Shown here: piece after piece, positions 32,947 to 44,470 of the stretch | Numbering within the stretch: the first letter of the stretch is position 1 | Layout: each line of letters opens with the position of its first letter | Assembly (NCBI GenBank): GCA_930367215.1 | Contig: OV884059.1 | Coordinates: 76,293,393-76,357,392, forward strand | DNA length: 64,000 nucleotides | Direction: 5' to 3' | Source of the DNA: Pollenia angustigena | Lineage: Eukaryota > Arthropoda > Insecta > Diptera > Polleniidae | Made by a program: the position numbers and the translations under genes | Notes under the pieces: model-generated | Seen by the model: only the letters and a program-made list of their open reading frames with translations | Database searches by the model: none | What the model was told of the DNA's origin: nothing

Positions 32947-33726
32947 ACGTGTACGTCGACATTTTTGTATGCATAAGTTGTACATGGGAAAACCCAGTTA
33001 GCACTTTATAACAATAAAAATAATAATTGTGGTCCTATTGAAGAGTAGCTAAGTAGATTGAAACAAAATTAAGCTACAACAAGAATTAAAAGTGTTAAAT
33101 CTTTTATATTAACTGCAGTTTTTTAATCATTGACTTTTAGCCTCTAAGCTACTTTTCCATATTAATCCTCTACATGATTAAAATAATTCTAAATTAGCTC
33201 ATTTTTTGTTCACAAAAGATAATTTTGTCGGGATGAAATAAGGGCCTACGTTCGACACTTCTTAAATACTTATTTTGTACGGTATTTGTAATTGTTTCAA
33301 TTCAAAATGTAATACTTTAAGAAAGGCGTTTTTAAGCTCGATGGATCTTTCATAGGGTTAGCTGTCAAACGAAATTTCATACTACGCTGAGTTTTTCATA
33401 TTTATGATCAGTATTTTTAGGAAAATTATCATGATTATTAATTGTCCAAACTGACTTTGAATCTCAGTCTTCGAGGTTATTTGCACAATCGTGTTATGCG
33501 GCTAATGAGTCTTAATTTTGGCTAAATGGGTTTTGTAAATATTAGACAAATCTACAATAGATTCAAAAGACTCCATTATATCCAGTGGCATCGTCGGAAT
33601 GTTTTTCCTTAAAAAAACGCCGAAGCTCGAGTTACGGTCAATGGAGATCATTGCCGCTTCACAAAATTTGGCGATAATTTAATAAATGGACCTCTCAATT
33701 AACTTTCAAAGTCCCTGAGGGGTTGT
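32947..33726. other. Sequence without recognisable gene
   Basis: No TIR pair or motif was found. Composition is less AT-extreme after 33580, where the decayed LINE-like region begins. Confidence 0.45.
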
Positions 33727-35041
33727 ATGGATCATCTTAATTATCATTTACCCTTTGGTATTACTTTCTCCGGGGAAATGTGTTCGATATCTTGCGATTG
33801 CGGCCGACAAGAGCTCCTATCTGGTACCACGGTAGTCAGAAGTCCCCGTTGGCACGGCACTGGTTTTAATACACTGTACAACACACAAAAAAATAACAAT
33901 GCTCTTTGTACTCAACAAATGATGCTAGCATTTTTAAAAAAATCGGGAGAGGTTTTATAGTTTCAGCTCCTAAACAGGGATTATGCACTATAATTGCTAC
34001 CCGGGTGTGTTGGTTTCATTGTCTAATAGCGCGAAATATCATTATAAAACCAACATTAAAAGAGTCATATTCCAAACTCATTTATGAGCAGTTTGAAAGT
34101 TTTGATCCCTCGGATCAGGAGCCTAATTGCGATTACAACCGACTATTGGCCTATTGGGAAAAACGGCCAGAGGCTAGGCTCCCTTACTGTTACCTGTTGC
34201 TAAGACGACTATGAAGAAGAGGAGTCACCTGGGCATATCCTCTCTTACAGCCCGACACTCGGAGACCTAAGACTCGATTCCAATTGTACGCACATTAAGG
34301 CAATTGGCTGGCTGAAAATATGATAGCACAACTGGAATTAATTAATGAGCCCATCTGAGCTCTTAATGATTGTGTCTGACAATGAAACCTAATCGAAACG
34401 GTCTTAAATTATGTAAAAAAATATTAGTTTAGTGATATTTGAAAACAAGATCTTTCATATGTTAACTGGGTAGGAATGTGTGTGATTTAAATGAATTGGT
34501 TTTATAGTTTCAGCTCCTAAACAGGGATTATGCACTATAATTGCTACCCGGGTGTGTTGGTTTCATTGTCTAATTGCGCGAAATATCATTTTAAAACCAA
34601 CATTAAAAGAGTCCTATTCCAAACTCATTTATGAGCAGTTTGAAAGTTTTGATCCCTCGGATCAGGAGCCTAATTGCGATAACAACCGACTATTGGCATA
34701 TTGGGAAAAAAGGCCAGAGGCTAGGCTCCCTTACTGTTACATGTTGCTAAGACGACGATGGAGAAGAGGAGTCACCTGGGCATATCCTCTCTTACTGCCC
34801 GACACTCGGAGACCTAAGACTCGATTCCAATTGTATGCACATTGAGGCAATTGGCTGGCTGAAAATATGATAGCACAACTGGAATTAATTAATCAGCCCA
34901 TCTGAGCTCTTAATGATTGTGTCTGACAATGAAACCTAATCGAAACGGTCTTAAATTATGTAAAAAAATATTAGTTTAGTGATATTTGAAAACAAGATCT
35001 TTCATATGTTAACTGGGTAGGAATGTGTGTGATTTTAAATG
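33727..35041 (+). pseudogene. Decayed LINE C-terminus with a 547-bp tandem duplication
   Basis: Two direct copies, 33951-34497 and 34498-35041, begin GGTTTTATAGTTTCAGCTCC and are about 98% identical by eye. Within each, one frame reads GEEESPGHILSYCPTLGDL (copy 2) or YEEEESPGHILSYSPTLGDL (copy 1), resembling the acidic-run, H-x3-C-x-C, then DLRL tail of RNase H-type LINEs at 2340 and 50442. The longest frame (…IYEQFESFDPSDQEPNCDYN…) is in a different frame and matches nothing I know. Upstream (33760-33870) are blocks shared with 23455-23560. The source could equally be an unrelated repeat, since the LINE resemblance is confined to about 25 residues. Confidence 0.45.
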
Positions 35042-36672
35042 AAATTGTGTTTGAGTAATTTCCCTTCTTTTTCTTGTTGTTTGTTTATTGTATGGAAAAA
35101 ATTAAAGCAAATTTTGGTTGTTGTTGTTCTAACAACAATTTCAATAACTACTCAAAAAATAAGTTATACATTTTTTTCCGTTTTTTTTTGTGCTTGTTGA
35201 TTTTTCCTTTCTCTAAAAGGATCAAAGGATGCTGTAAATACTTTTATATGTGTTTATTTATTGTATTGTTTGAATTACTAACACATTGTGAAATGTTTTA
35301 AAATATTTCTTGCTGTTTTTTTTAAGTAGAAATTTATTTTTTCAAGGACCTAAATAAATATATATTCTTTTTTTGCAACATGATTCAACTTTATTTCAAG
35401 TTTAGTCAATATTGAGTATTTTTTTTTTTTACTTTGAGCCCAAGCTAGAAGATGAGTTTTAATATTTTAATAATAATAAAATTTGATTGTGGCGAATCTT
35501 TGAAAATCTTTATCCTGAGTGATAACGATATTGTTCTGGAATCTGAGAAGATATCACTGCTAAGCGAAATGAGAAGATATTATATTGGAGAATTATGCCA
35601 ATTATGGAATCTGTAATCACTAAACTTTTCCTAATTGGGAGACATGCCTAGCATTTGCGTTCTTTAAACTACAAAAGGGACAGTGTAGGACCTCAACTCT
35701 TATGCCACTACACAACGCTGATAAGCAGTCTTTGATAACATATTTGATGTTTCAAAAATTGAATTGAAATGTAAAGAGTTCGTGTTAAGTTTGTGATGAA
35801 AACTAAGTTCTCGTTTGCATATTGCATTTCTTGTTCTTTCTCTCATTTGTTGTTTCATTTAGTCAATCCAAAAAAAAATCCAAAACAAAAAATAGCAAGT
35901 ATCACACCTTTAGCAACTATTGATTTTTTTCACAACAGTCGAAAAATTTTAATTAATTTAAGAATTTCATAAAACGCAATATTTGTATGGAAGCCCCCCT
36001 AAGAAGTGGTGGTAAGGGGCAAGTATGTCTCGAGAAAATGTTAAGGACAAAAAATAAATTGAGGCCGGTCATACATAGGGAGCTAGGGGCGATTCCTTGG
36101 CAGTTATGGGACTTTTCTTCAATATATTTCTAGCCTGCATTGAACATTTTGTATGGGAGCCCCCTTAAGGAATGGAGATAGCGGGTAGGTACGTTAGAAA
36201 TAAATGATTGCGATGAAAACTAAAGACCCATCTAGGGTTATTGTTTCAACAACAAGTTTAGTTGCCAATAATTCTTATTTAAAATTTCCAACTAAAAAAA
36301 TTTCTATAATTAGTTTTGCTTTAAAGTTTATGAAAAAAACTTTAAACACACCTGTACACATTTATCTACAAAGAATAACGTATGTATGTACAAATTTAAA
36401 TTAAAAATTATTGTTAACATCAGAGAGAATTTATAATTTGACAAGGGTTTTTTTTAACAAATTTGCGTTAGCAGGATACCCAGCATGCCTGTATTTAAAC
36501 AAATTACTTTGTTCAAAATGAAAACATAAAAGTATACAAAACCGCACGATAAATGAACCGCTTTATTTTGTTAATAGGTTTAAGTTAGTACAAACGCAAT
36601 TTTCGGATATCGCAACGTTGTTAAAAAAAATCCAAATTACAGAAATAAACAACATTTTTTTTTAATTTATCA
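35042..36672. other. AT-rich sequence; one short duplicated phrase
   Basis: GTATGGxAGCCCCCxTAAG occurs at about 35984 and 36151 with related surroundings (GGGGCAAGTATGT versus GCGGGTAGGTACGT), a ~166-bp imperfect duplication. The frames here show no motif. Confidence 0.45.
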
Positions 36673-37374
36673 GTGTACATTAGGGTGTCCCCAATTTTTT
36701 TTTTGTCAGAGGCTCAAGCATAATTTGAAAGCTTATAGGGTCCAGCATTTTTGAATTTTTTTTTAGATTTTTAGGAAGAGGTTTAGAGGTCGCGCAAATC
36801 AAGTCTTTGTTAAAAATCGGAGTTTTCGGCCTTTTTTCAAACTTGACTCATAACTTTGTCAATTACCACGTTCATTTAATTTTTTGACCGAATATTTCTA
36901 AAGAAAATTTCCCAAACTTTATTTCCATATGCAAAAACTTAAAGTTCCGGCAATATTTTTGTGCATTAAGATTCCACATATTTAGTATTTTTGTAATTTT
37001 TTAACAAATTCTGTAAAAAACGGTTTATTACTTTTCAAATTTATATGAAAGGTATTAAAAGTCGTGACGCGATTTTGAATACCGATAAGTTCTTAACAAT
37101 TAAGAAAAACAAAAATGGAATTTTGTCCTACAGTTTCCGAGTTACACTATTTTTATAGTTTGTACCTTAAAAATGGTGATACTTTGTTCGTTATAATTAT
37201 TGTATATTTCCATCAATTTTTATAATTACGTTTTAACTGTCATGAACTTCTGACATTTATTGATCAAAATCGTTACACGCTGTCATTTTCACTTTCTATT
37301 TTATGTGTGCTCAGGAGCTATCAATTGGGCTCGCTGGATGATATGCATTTTAAATATGCATTTTCCGAAACCAG

Positions 37375-37934
37375 TTGCAATCTTTTAAAGACAAATCAAC
37401 AGTTGATGCCTTGCTTGAATTTAGTTCATGCCCTCGATACGATCCTCTTAATGATCTGAGACTATTAAAGGAATTGGATAGTTATAAAATTATTAATATA
37501 GCAGTTGCAAAAGCCTCACTTAAAACTTTTCTAGGTCATCAGTGGTACTTAACTTCGAATTGATTAACGTATCGACACCAAAACTGCTTAATGACAAAAA
37601 AAAAATTTGTAGATACTCCATGCAGCGATTATGAAGTAGCAAATGTAACTTTAACAGAAGAAAACTTTAGAAATAAAGAAATTCAACAATTCATTTCAAA
37701 AGCCAGTATAACTTTTTTTGAAGCTTGCAATATTTCAATCGATTTTTTAAAAATAGATCCAGAGAATTGGAAAGCCAACAAGTCATTTCAAGAATCAAAA
37801 AAAAAAAAGTTCAACAATTACAAGAGGTAAATGGTGTGGCTTTGGGTAATACTTATATTAATGTCACAACTTCTGAAACTGATTACCAGAATTTATTGCA
37901 AGGTATAGAACTACATCGCAAGAACCTCAATTAA
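37375..37934 (+). pseudogene. Probable transposase remnant of element T
   Basis: Successive plus-strand frames are separated by a stop at 37561-37563 and an A-run frameshift near 37800. They read LLEFSSCPRYDPLNDLRLLK, ASLKTFLGHQWYLTSN, then DKKKFVDTPCSDYEVANV and TEENFRNKEIQQFISKASIT. They run in the same direction within the element's TIRs, so they are most likely the remains of its transposase. I cannot identify catalytic residues. The superfamily rests on the TSD and TIRs, not on this protein. Confidence 0.5.
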
Positions 37935-37998
37935 TGATGTTTCACAGAGCAAAAGAAATTTTTTTTTTTTGTTGATTGGGTAAGATTGGTGAACTGGC

Positions 37999-38913
37999 CA
38001 GTGATGTTAACTCTTATTTTTTCATTACCGTACGGCCCTCTTAAAATTACCTTTTCTAAAAAGAAATTACCGTACGCAAAGGTTTTTTAATTTATTAAAA
38101 TTTTAAATGTGTTTTTTGAAAAATTTTCATGAAAATCATTGTTTTAAAATTCATTTTAAACCAAAATTGTTGTATTTTTTTTTCAATACGAAAGTAAAAG
38201 CATAAAATAAATAAAATTCTTACGTTACTCAGCCTTAACGACTAAAGCTAAAAAGTTTAAATTAGGACCGGAGGTTAGTTTTTTTGCCAAATCGTTCAAC
38301 AAAGACAGAATTTTTTAAAATTCGAATATCGCAAGAGAATATTAACTCAAAATATTTTATTTTTTTACGTTTTGGAAAAAATTGACACGCAATATTCATA
38401 TCTACCCGCTGTAAAACATAGTGATATCTTGTCATCTTCTTATGATGAAACCATTGGTTTAAAAGTTCTTTTTCATACGCCTTTAATACAAAACTAATAT
38501 GTCATATGTTTGCTTCTGCTGAAAAGTTTTAATAACTACTATACTTCAATGCATCACATTACGGCTATTTTAAATGCTTAAAATATTGTTGATTTTGAAA
38601 CAACCCAAAAGTTAAAAATACAGTTAATAATATACAATGAGTTATTTAATTTTTCATATTTTATACTTATCGCTGTAACCTAAGCATTTGCAGAAACATA
38701 ACATTCCTAATTTCTTGTATAACATTCATCTATTTCTAAACCTGCCGTGGAAAATCACCTCTCCAAAGTTAAAATCATAAATACTTCATATGTATATGAA
38801 TATCAAAAACCCAAATCTTGATATTACCGTTTTTAAAATGAAATTACCTTGCTACCTTTTGGGGCTCAAAATTACCGTAAAAAAGGGTAATTACCGTACG
38901 GTTAACATCACTG
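37999..38913. mobile_element. hAT MITE nested in element T (915 bp)
   Basis: A perfect 8-bp TSD, GAACTGGC, lies at 37991-37998 and 38914-38921. The 13-bp TIRs, CAGTGATGTTAAC, are identical at both ends. ATTACCGTACGG and TTACCGTA motifs repeat near both termini. No transposase motif. Confidence 0.92.
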
Positions 38914-39448
38914 GAACTGGCAAACAGCTTATAATAACATATACTGGGTATAAAGATAAAAACGGGTATAACTCAGGAACGGTAAGAATAAATTTAAAAA
39001 TTGTTTATTCATATTAATTAGAATTAATTTGTCTCTCAAACTGCATCATTAGTTTTTTTCATTTCTATTCAAACTTAAAAAGTTGTAAAGCGTTATTAAA
39101 AAATTTTTGAAAAAATTACGAAAAATTGTAATCAAGTGTATCTAAATGAGTAAACTCATCACCAAAACTTATAGTTTTTTCACACGGGAGTAAAGTTTGG
39201 ACACTTTTCTTTAAAACTATTTCCTCAGGAGTGAAGAAACTCGTGGTATTAACCAAGTTATGAGTAAAGTTAAAAAAAGGCCGAAAACTCCGTTTTTTTT
39301 ATGAAAACTTCATTTGCGCGACCTCTAAACCTCTTCCGAAAATTCTTAAAAAAAAATCAAAAATACTCTACACTATAAGCTTTTAAATTTTAATTGAGCC
39401 CCTATGAAAATCATAAAGACATTTTTTTTGGGACACCCTAGTGTACAT

Positions 39449-39785
39449 GAAAGCTTTTATTGTTTATTTTTTGCATTTTGGTATACATATTTGAACCATT
39501 TACAAATCTTTTATTTATATGATGTGTATTAATACTTATTCAGAATCTTCGTCTGACCCGAATTTACTTAGGCTGTCTTCATCAGAGATGCCTGCGTTTG
39601 AGCTCTTATCATCTGAGCTGCGTCTATCGCAGCACAATAATAAATACTTGAATTTTTTGTAAAAATATGGTATTTTCCACTTCCACCTCAAAATTGACTT
39701 TTGTTGGAAACTTCACTAATAGCAACTTCGTAGTAAACGATTTTTATGTAAAATTAATACTTTCCAAGTTTAGGCAGGTGTGGCC
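39449..39785. other. Sequence without recognisable gene
   Basis: A less AT-rich stretch at 39545-39640 (…CTTCGTCTGACCCG…) was not identified. It may be the 5' part of the mariner relic that follows. Confidence 0.4.
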
Positions 39786-40141
39786 TTAGTGCGTAAATAA
39801 GCAGAATTGTCGCATTTGAAGTTTGGAGAATCCACAAGCTTCTGTCGAAACACCATTACATTCACAGAAAATTACTATTTGGTGCGCTTTATGGGCTGGC
39901 AGAGTCATTGGCCCATATTTCTTCAACAACGATGATGGTCCGAATGCAAAAGGTTGTTGGAAATTAGTGTTCCATATTGCGCCTTCTACGCGCCAGCCGT
40001 GGCGGCAACATGGCAGAAATCTTATTTAAACATTAATTTCATAAATTTTCTTCCCGATAAAGCCTGTTTCATTGATATTAAAAATATATTTCTTTGTTTT
40101 ATTATGATTTAAACTTTTGTCACTCTATAAAAAACACCCTT
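39786..40141 (+). pseudogene. DD41D-type mariner relic 3 (plus strand)
   Basis: The 39823-40029 frame contains ENPQASVETPLHSQKITIWC followed by ALWAGRVIGPYFFNNDDGPN, the region after the first catalytic D. Just upstream, out of frame, is NKQNCRI. After GPN the sequence jumps to a short C-terminal tail ending HGRNLI, so the second and third catalytic D are deleted. The 3' end, AAAAAACACCCTTTA at 40131-40143, looks like a mariner TIR next to TA. The 5' end is not identified. Confidence 0.75.
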
Positions 40142-40245
40142 TATATTAATTTTAAGTTATTCGATAAGTTGGAAAAAACATAAAAAGTATAAAATAAAAA
40201 AATGTGAAAAAATGCTATATTGCATTTTATATAGCAAAAACTTAA

Positions 40246-40495
40246 GCTGCGGTCACACTTATCAAATATTTGACGAAAAAACGGGACCAACAAGTAAACT
40301 GAATAATCATTTACTTTTATTCAAATATTTATTATGATTATAATACCACATCTTACAAAAAACAATATTTTGCTATATCTAGTAGTATAATTGGTTTATT
40401 TTGTCATAGAAGGACCATGTTATATTTCACTTACTATTAACAAAATTAGTGGTTACGCTTATTTGGTTAAATATTTAATAAGGGTAACTGTAGCT
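40246..40495. mobile_element. TTAA-flanked MITE 1 (250 bp)
   Basis: TTAA lies at 40242-40245 and 40496-40499. The ends are GCTGCGGTCACACTTATC and, inward from the right, AGCTACAGTTACCCTTATT, with AAATATTTGAC/AAATATTTAAC following. A TTAA duplication suggests piggyBac- or Kolobok-type mobilisation. Arm divergence indicates age. No coding sequence. Confidence 0.6.
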
Positions 40496-40499
40496 TTAA

Positions 40500-41191
40500 T
40501 CTTGGATGCAAATAAAGACATTTTGTTTTTTATTGTGTTATGATAGATATGGGGAATATTGGGGATCTCTATATTAGAAAATATATCGAAAATATAGTCT
40601 ATATTTGTCCTTCTTTATATAAACATGAATCTGGCCATGAATCAATACTTTTAAAATTATACCAATACAACACAGAAAAAATTATTGCCGAATTATTTTC
40701 AAAAAAACGCTTGTTTGAAAATTTTTTTGATTTCTAAAAATTTTTTTTTTAATTTTTTTAATATTTTTGTTTGATTTTTATTTAGCCAACAAAAATGTTG
40801 ACAACTATTCAAAAATATAATATACGCGTTATTGTTTTCAAGTTTTCATAATTTTGTATGAAATATTTAACGCTCCTTAATGTTGTCGTTTTTTTGCATT
40901 TTTTTAATTGATCGTAAGCAACATTTCACATATGTGAAATATAAGAACTACAACAAAAAACACATGCAGTTTTTTTGTTGACGCTTTGAAAAAGTACAGC
41001 AATAAGAAAAATTATAAAATAGCGTGACAAGGTTTGTATTAAAAAAACAACAAAAACAATAGCAGGTAAAAAAAAAAACGTTTCACTATTTTTAAACAAC
41101 AACAAAATAATAAGAAACAAAATACATTTTTGGTTGGTTTCAAAGTTAGTAAAAAACAAAATCCCGTATTCAATTTTTTCAAACTGTTTAC
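40500..41191. other. AT-rich sequence without recognisable gene
   Basis: A plus frame of 65 codons at 40540-40737 (…GNIGDLYIRKYIENIVYICP…) is of unknown origin. The 145-codon minus frame 40926-41363 is Phe/Ile-rich and overlaps the next element's TIR. Confidence 0.45.
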
Positions 41192-41195
41192 TTAA

Positions 41196-41826
41196 GGAGC
41201 ATATAGACGACATGTTTTTGTCATCTGACATGTAAAATTTCCCACTGCAAAACACATACATGTCGTGTGTTACCTTTTTAACTTTGCTTCTGTAAAAGTC
41301 AGACGCAAAGTCATCTGACAAAATTTCAATTAGAGCGTGCTCTATTTTCTTCTGACAAACCATCTGACATCAGAAATCTATGCCGGGAAGAAACTGGCAG
41401 CGGCGTCAACTATTGAAGGAATCATTAGCCGGCTGAAGTTAATATTTTACAATACCAAGATATGTATGCTCATCTCACCATTGAATAGAATTTATGTAAA
41501 TATATACATAAAAACCGTTTAATTATAAAATTCTAAATTATTATCTTTAAAATAAAAGAAAAAATTTTAAGATGGCTAAATTATTTTACGGCGCAAATAA
41601 ATATTTTCGTGGCGGCAGCAAGTTATTTTGAAACCGAGAACTACTTTGGTTTCTGCAATAACAATGCGAAAAAACAGAGACAATGTCAGAAGCAAATCAC
41701 ATGTACGTTTGTGACCGAATATTATAAACCTTATGTAAAACAGCAATTTTGACAGACATGAACAATTACATGTGACTTGAAAATTTGACATGTCAGATGA
41801 CAAATACATGTCGTGTACGGACGCCT
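41196..41826. mobile_element. TTAA-flanked MITE 2 (631 bp)
   Basis: TTAA lies at 41192-41195 and 41827-41830. The left end is GGAGCATATAGACGACATGT and the right, inward, AGGCGTCCGTACACGACATG; both continue T(T/A)TTTGTCATCTGACATG. The interior repeats CATCTGACA motifs. TTAA specificity points to a piggyBac/Kolobok-type system. Non-coding. Confidence 0.7.
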
Positions 41827-42196
41827 TTAAATACATAAAATACAAATATAGAATGATGACGAATAACATATCGAGTCGGTCTGCCGCCGTTTTTGTTTAC
41901 ATTTCTTCTTCATTAGCAAAGGAAAGGATGCAGCAACAGTGAGAGATGAAGAAACACATTGTGTGTTTAAATAAAAATAAGACTTCGTTCAAAAATTATT
42001 CCAACAAAAAAAAAATGTGTCTCAAAGCCAGCCGTTCGGCCGCTCTGCTCTACTTCATCTTCTCCAACAGTGCTTGCTTGTGTGCGCGTCATTGCTTGTG
42101 CAAAAACTTTTTTGTTTGATTCAGCAAAATTATTTGTTTTAAGTTTATATAAATTTCAGTAAACTTTTTGTTTGATTACGTTAAATTATTTGTTTG

Positions 42197-42903
42197 AAAA
42201 AAACTCGGGTCAAGCCCGACCATATGATACCCTACACCAAAGTATTTAAAAACACATCATGCTTATGTGGCCATGTAAATATAGATTTATCTATGCTTAT
42301 AAACTTCATGAAAATCGGTTAGAAAGTTTGTGAGAGGCAGAAATTGCTCCCTACCTCCCCTTGTGGTCCTATTTTTGAAAAACTGTATAGCTAATGTGTC
42401 CATTTAGATATGGATCTATCTATGTTTTAAATTTCATTAAAATCGGTTTGAGAGGCAGAAATTGCCCCTATCTCCCCTCGTGGTCCTATTTTTTTTTAAA
42501 AATGCATACATTTTGTGTCCGTATAGATATGGTTCTATCTATGTTTTAAATTTCATTAAAATTGGTTTGATAGTTTCTGAGAGGAAGAAATTTCCCCCTA
42601 TCTTCCCTCGTGGTCCTACGATTCGGCCCATTTTCAATAGGCTTGGTCCTTGTGCCAATGAAAACTTATGACCCAAATTTCATCAAATTATCTCCGAAAT
42701 TGCGACTGTACTTTGCGCACAAGGTAACATAGACAGCCAGCCAGCCTGCCAGCCAGCCGGACGGACATCGTTAGTTCGACTCAGAAAGTGATTCTAAGAC
42801 GATCGCTATACTTTAAGGTGGGTATAGGACCAATATTTTAAGGCGTTACACACATCAGCACAAATGCATAATACCCTCTCCACTATTGTGGTGTGGGTAT
42901 AAA
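42197..42903 (+). mobile_element. Helentron-like repeat family HL2, complete copy
   Basis: The 5' end reads AACTCGGGTCAAGCCCGACC then ATATGATACCCTACACCA. The 3' end is a hairpin, ATACCCTCTCCACTATTGTG then GTGTGGGTATAAA. The 5' TACCCTACACCA is a subterminal inverted repeat of the 3' TGGTGTGGGTA. The middle holds three imperfect ~125-bp repeats with 'TCTATCTATG...AAATTTCAT(T/G)AAAATCGGTT' and CCCTATCTCCCC. Subterminal inverted repeats plus a 3' hairpin are the layout of Helentron/DINE elements; the assignment is inference. Confidence 0.65.
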
Positions 42904-43508
42904 TATGTTTGATTCTACAAATTTTTTGTTTGAATTGGAAAAATAATTTTTTCTGTGAATGTGGATACAAAATATACATTTTTTTAATGTCAAATTTTTT
43001 AAAGCTTTTTTAACACTTTAAAAATGAAATTTATTACTTTAATTTGGACTCTAATCTCGGAAATTTAGAAAAAAGTTTTGAACAAAAGTTATGTGAAAAG
43101 GTGTCCCCTTTCAAATGACATAATTTTCTTTTTTCAAGCCCACTTTTGATTGTGGATTTATAGCGTGAAATCCCCATTGTCTGCTCCTTTTTGCACTGTT
43201 CAGTACAGAATTTGCCATTGAAAGCAATATTGAAACAATTGGTACTAATTGTATTACTTAAGGTTGTAATTCTCATTCGTTTTGCAGTTTTATTTGTATA
43301 ATGTCTTAAACTTTTTCAAATTCTCTTGGAAAAAGGTCTCTAATGATGTGCATAGAAGCTAGCTAGATAAAATTGGAAATTTAGCACGTTATAGAGGAAT
43401 CTAATTAAAAATAAATTTTGTATTCCAAAAAAAAAAAAAAAAAAAAAAAATTTTATTAGTATTGTGGTTATTTCATTGAAATATTTATGGTTTTAAATCC
43501 AAATTTTT
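42904..43508. other. AT-rich sequence without recognisable gene
   Basis: A-run at about 43429-43450. The minus frame 43034-43276 has no motif. Confidence 0.45.
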
Positions 43509-43509
43509 A

Positions 43510-43760
43510 ATATTTTTAATTAGGCTTAAGTTCATTAAATTTAATTTTCATTAAATTATTTGTATGAAGAAAGGAATTTTACAACATGGAAATCAATTAA
43601 AATTTACTGATAATTTTTCGTTCTTGACTCAATCTGGGCTCGAACCCAGGTGTTTACGGACAGGTTACCCTGACATGTTTCGATTGCAACCACTCAATCT
43701 CCTCAAAGGGCTTGCCGTTTAACACCCGCAGCCATCGACGACTGCTGACGTCATTAGTCA
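43510..43760 (-). repeat. SINE copy S2 (tRNA-type head plus family body)
   Basis: On the minus strand it opens near 43710 with GAGATTGAGTGGTTGCAATC (A-box region). It then has CACCTGGGTTCGAGCCCAGA (B box, plus 43632-43651) and the ~125-bp body shared with S1. The body ends TAAGCCTAATTAA. It is the most complete SINE in the window. The head does not fold as a functional tRNA (the D and anticodon regions are too long). Confidence 0.75.
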
Positions 43761-43995
43761 AACATCAATCCTTAAACCAAATTGTATTCAACCTTTGGTA
43801 GATCGAAATTTGCTTTGAATGATTATCTATTTTAATTTATTTTAACATGTTATTCCTTTACTTCTGTTTTTTCGTACTTTTGTCAAGAATTCTTCTTGAA
43901 GTTCAAAGTACATATTTTTTGTTTTTTAATTTTTTTGTCTTTTTTAAATATTCAATTCCAACTTTCAACCAACCCTAATCTACAGCTACCAAACA
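43761..43995. other. Sequence without recognisable gene
   Basis: No motif was found. Confidence 0.4.
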
Positions 43996-43999
43996 TGAA

Positions 44000-44470
44000 A
44001 CGCTTCACCCCGAGATACACAGAAATGACAGGTGGTTGTTAAGCAGTACCTCCGCAGAATATTGCGTATCTTCTGGCCTCCAGATTGGTTGCGGCATTCG
44101 AACATGTTGAAATAGTTTTCGTTAACTTTTTCCCACATTTCGGGCTGTATCTTGGCGATAACTTGACGGATGTTGGTTTATAAGTGCTCCAACGTTAAAG
44201 GATTATCCGCGTGCACAAAGTCCTTAAGGTAGCCCCACAACAATAAGTCTAACGACGGCAAAATGCATGATATTGGTGGCCAATTGACCTCACCAAAGCG
44301 TGAAAATATTCGTTCCGGAAAAATCCCATGCAATAAAGCCAAAATCGGTGGTGGTGTGTGGCACCATCTTTATGAAACCCCATATCTTCCAATTAATAAT
44401 GTATACAAAAAAAGTTGGTCATCATACGTCCATAGCGCTTTGAGCCTTAAAATCAACCAAATTAAATTAA
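44000..44470 (-). pseudogene. DD41D mariner relic 4 (minus strand)
   Basis: Minus-strand translation across frames gives EDMGFHKDGATH (second catalytic D), then a FGEVNWPP-like segment, then SLDLLLWGYLKDFVHADN (third D), and IQPEMWEKVNENYFNMFECR. These blocks follow the order and spacing of element 1's transposase C-terminal half. Several frameshifts and a stop make it an old relic. No TIRs were recognised. Confidence 0.75.

Larger units (their letters stand above)
36681..39440 (+). mobile_element. hAT-like element T (2760 bp, 8-bp TSD)
   Basis: A perfect 8-bp duplication, GTGTACAT, lies at 36673-36680 and 39441-39448. The termini are TAGGGTGTCCC at both ends, and inverted similarity continues for over 150 bp (AGCTTATAG; GGAAGAGGTTTAGAGGTCGC then GCAAAT; CGGAGTTTTCGGCC). 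The TAGGG start fits hAT-type termini. Remnant ORFs lie at 37375-37934. A separate MITE with its own 8-bp TSD is nested at 37999-38913. Confidence 0.85.

Noticed and set aside
33906..34845. Duplicated host gene or exon pair
   Set aside because: The longest frames are not the frame that resembles a LINE tail. There are no splice-bounded exons, and both copies contain stops.
40926..41363. 145-codon minus-strand ORF
   Set aside because: Its N-terminal part is the translated inverted repeat of a TTAA-flanked MITE and the rest is Phe/Ile/Leu-rich translation of AT-rich sequence. No motif.
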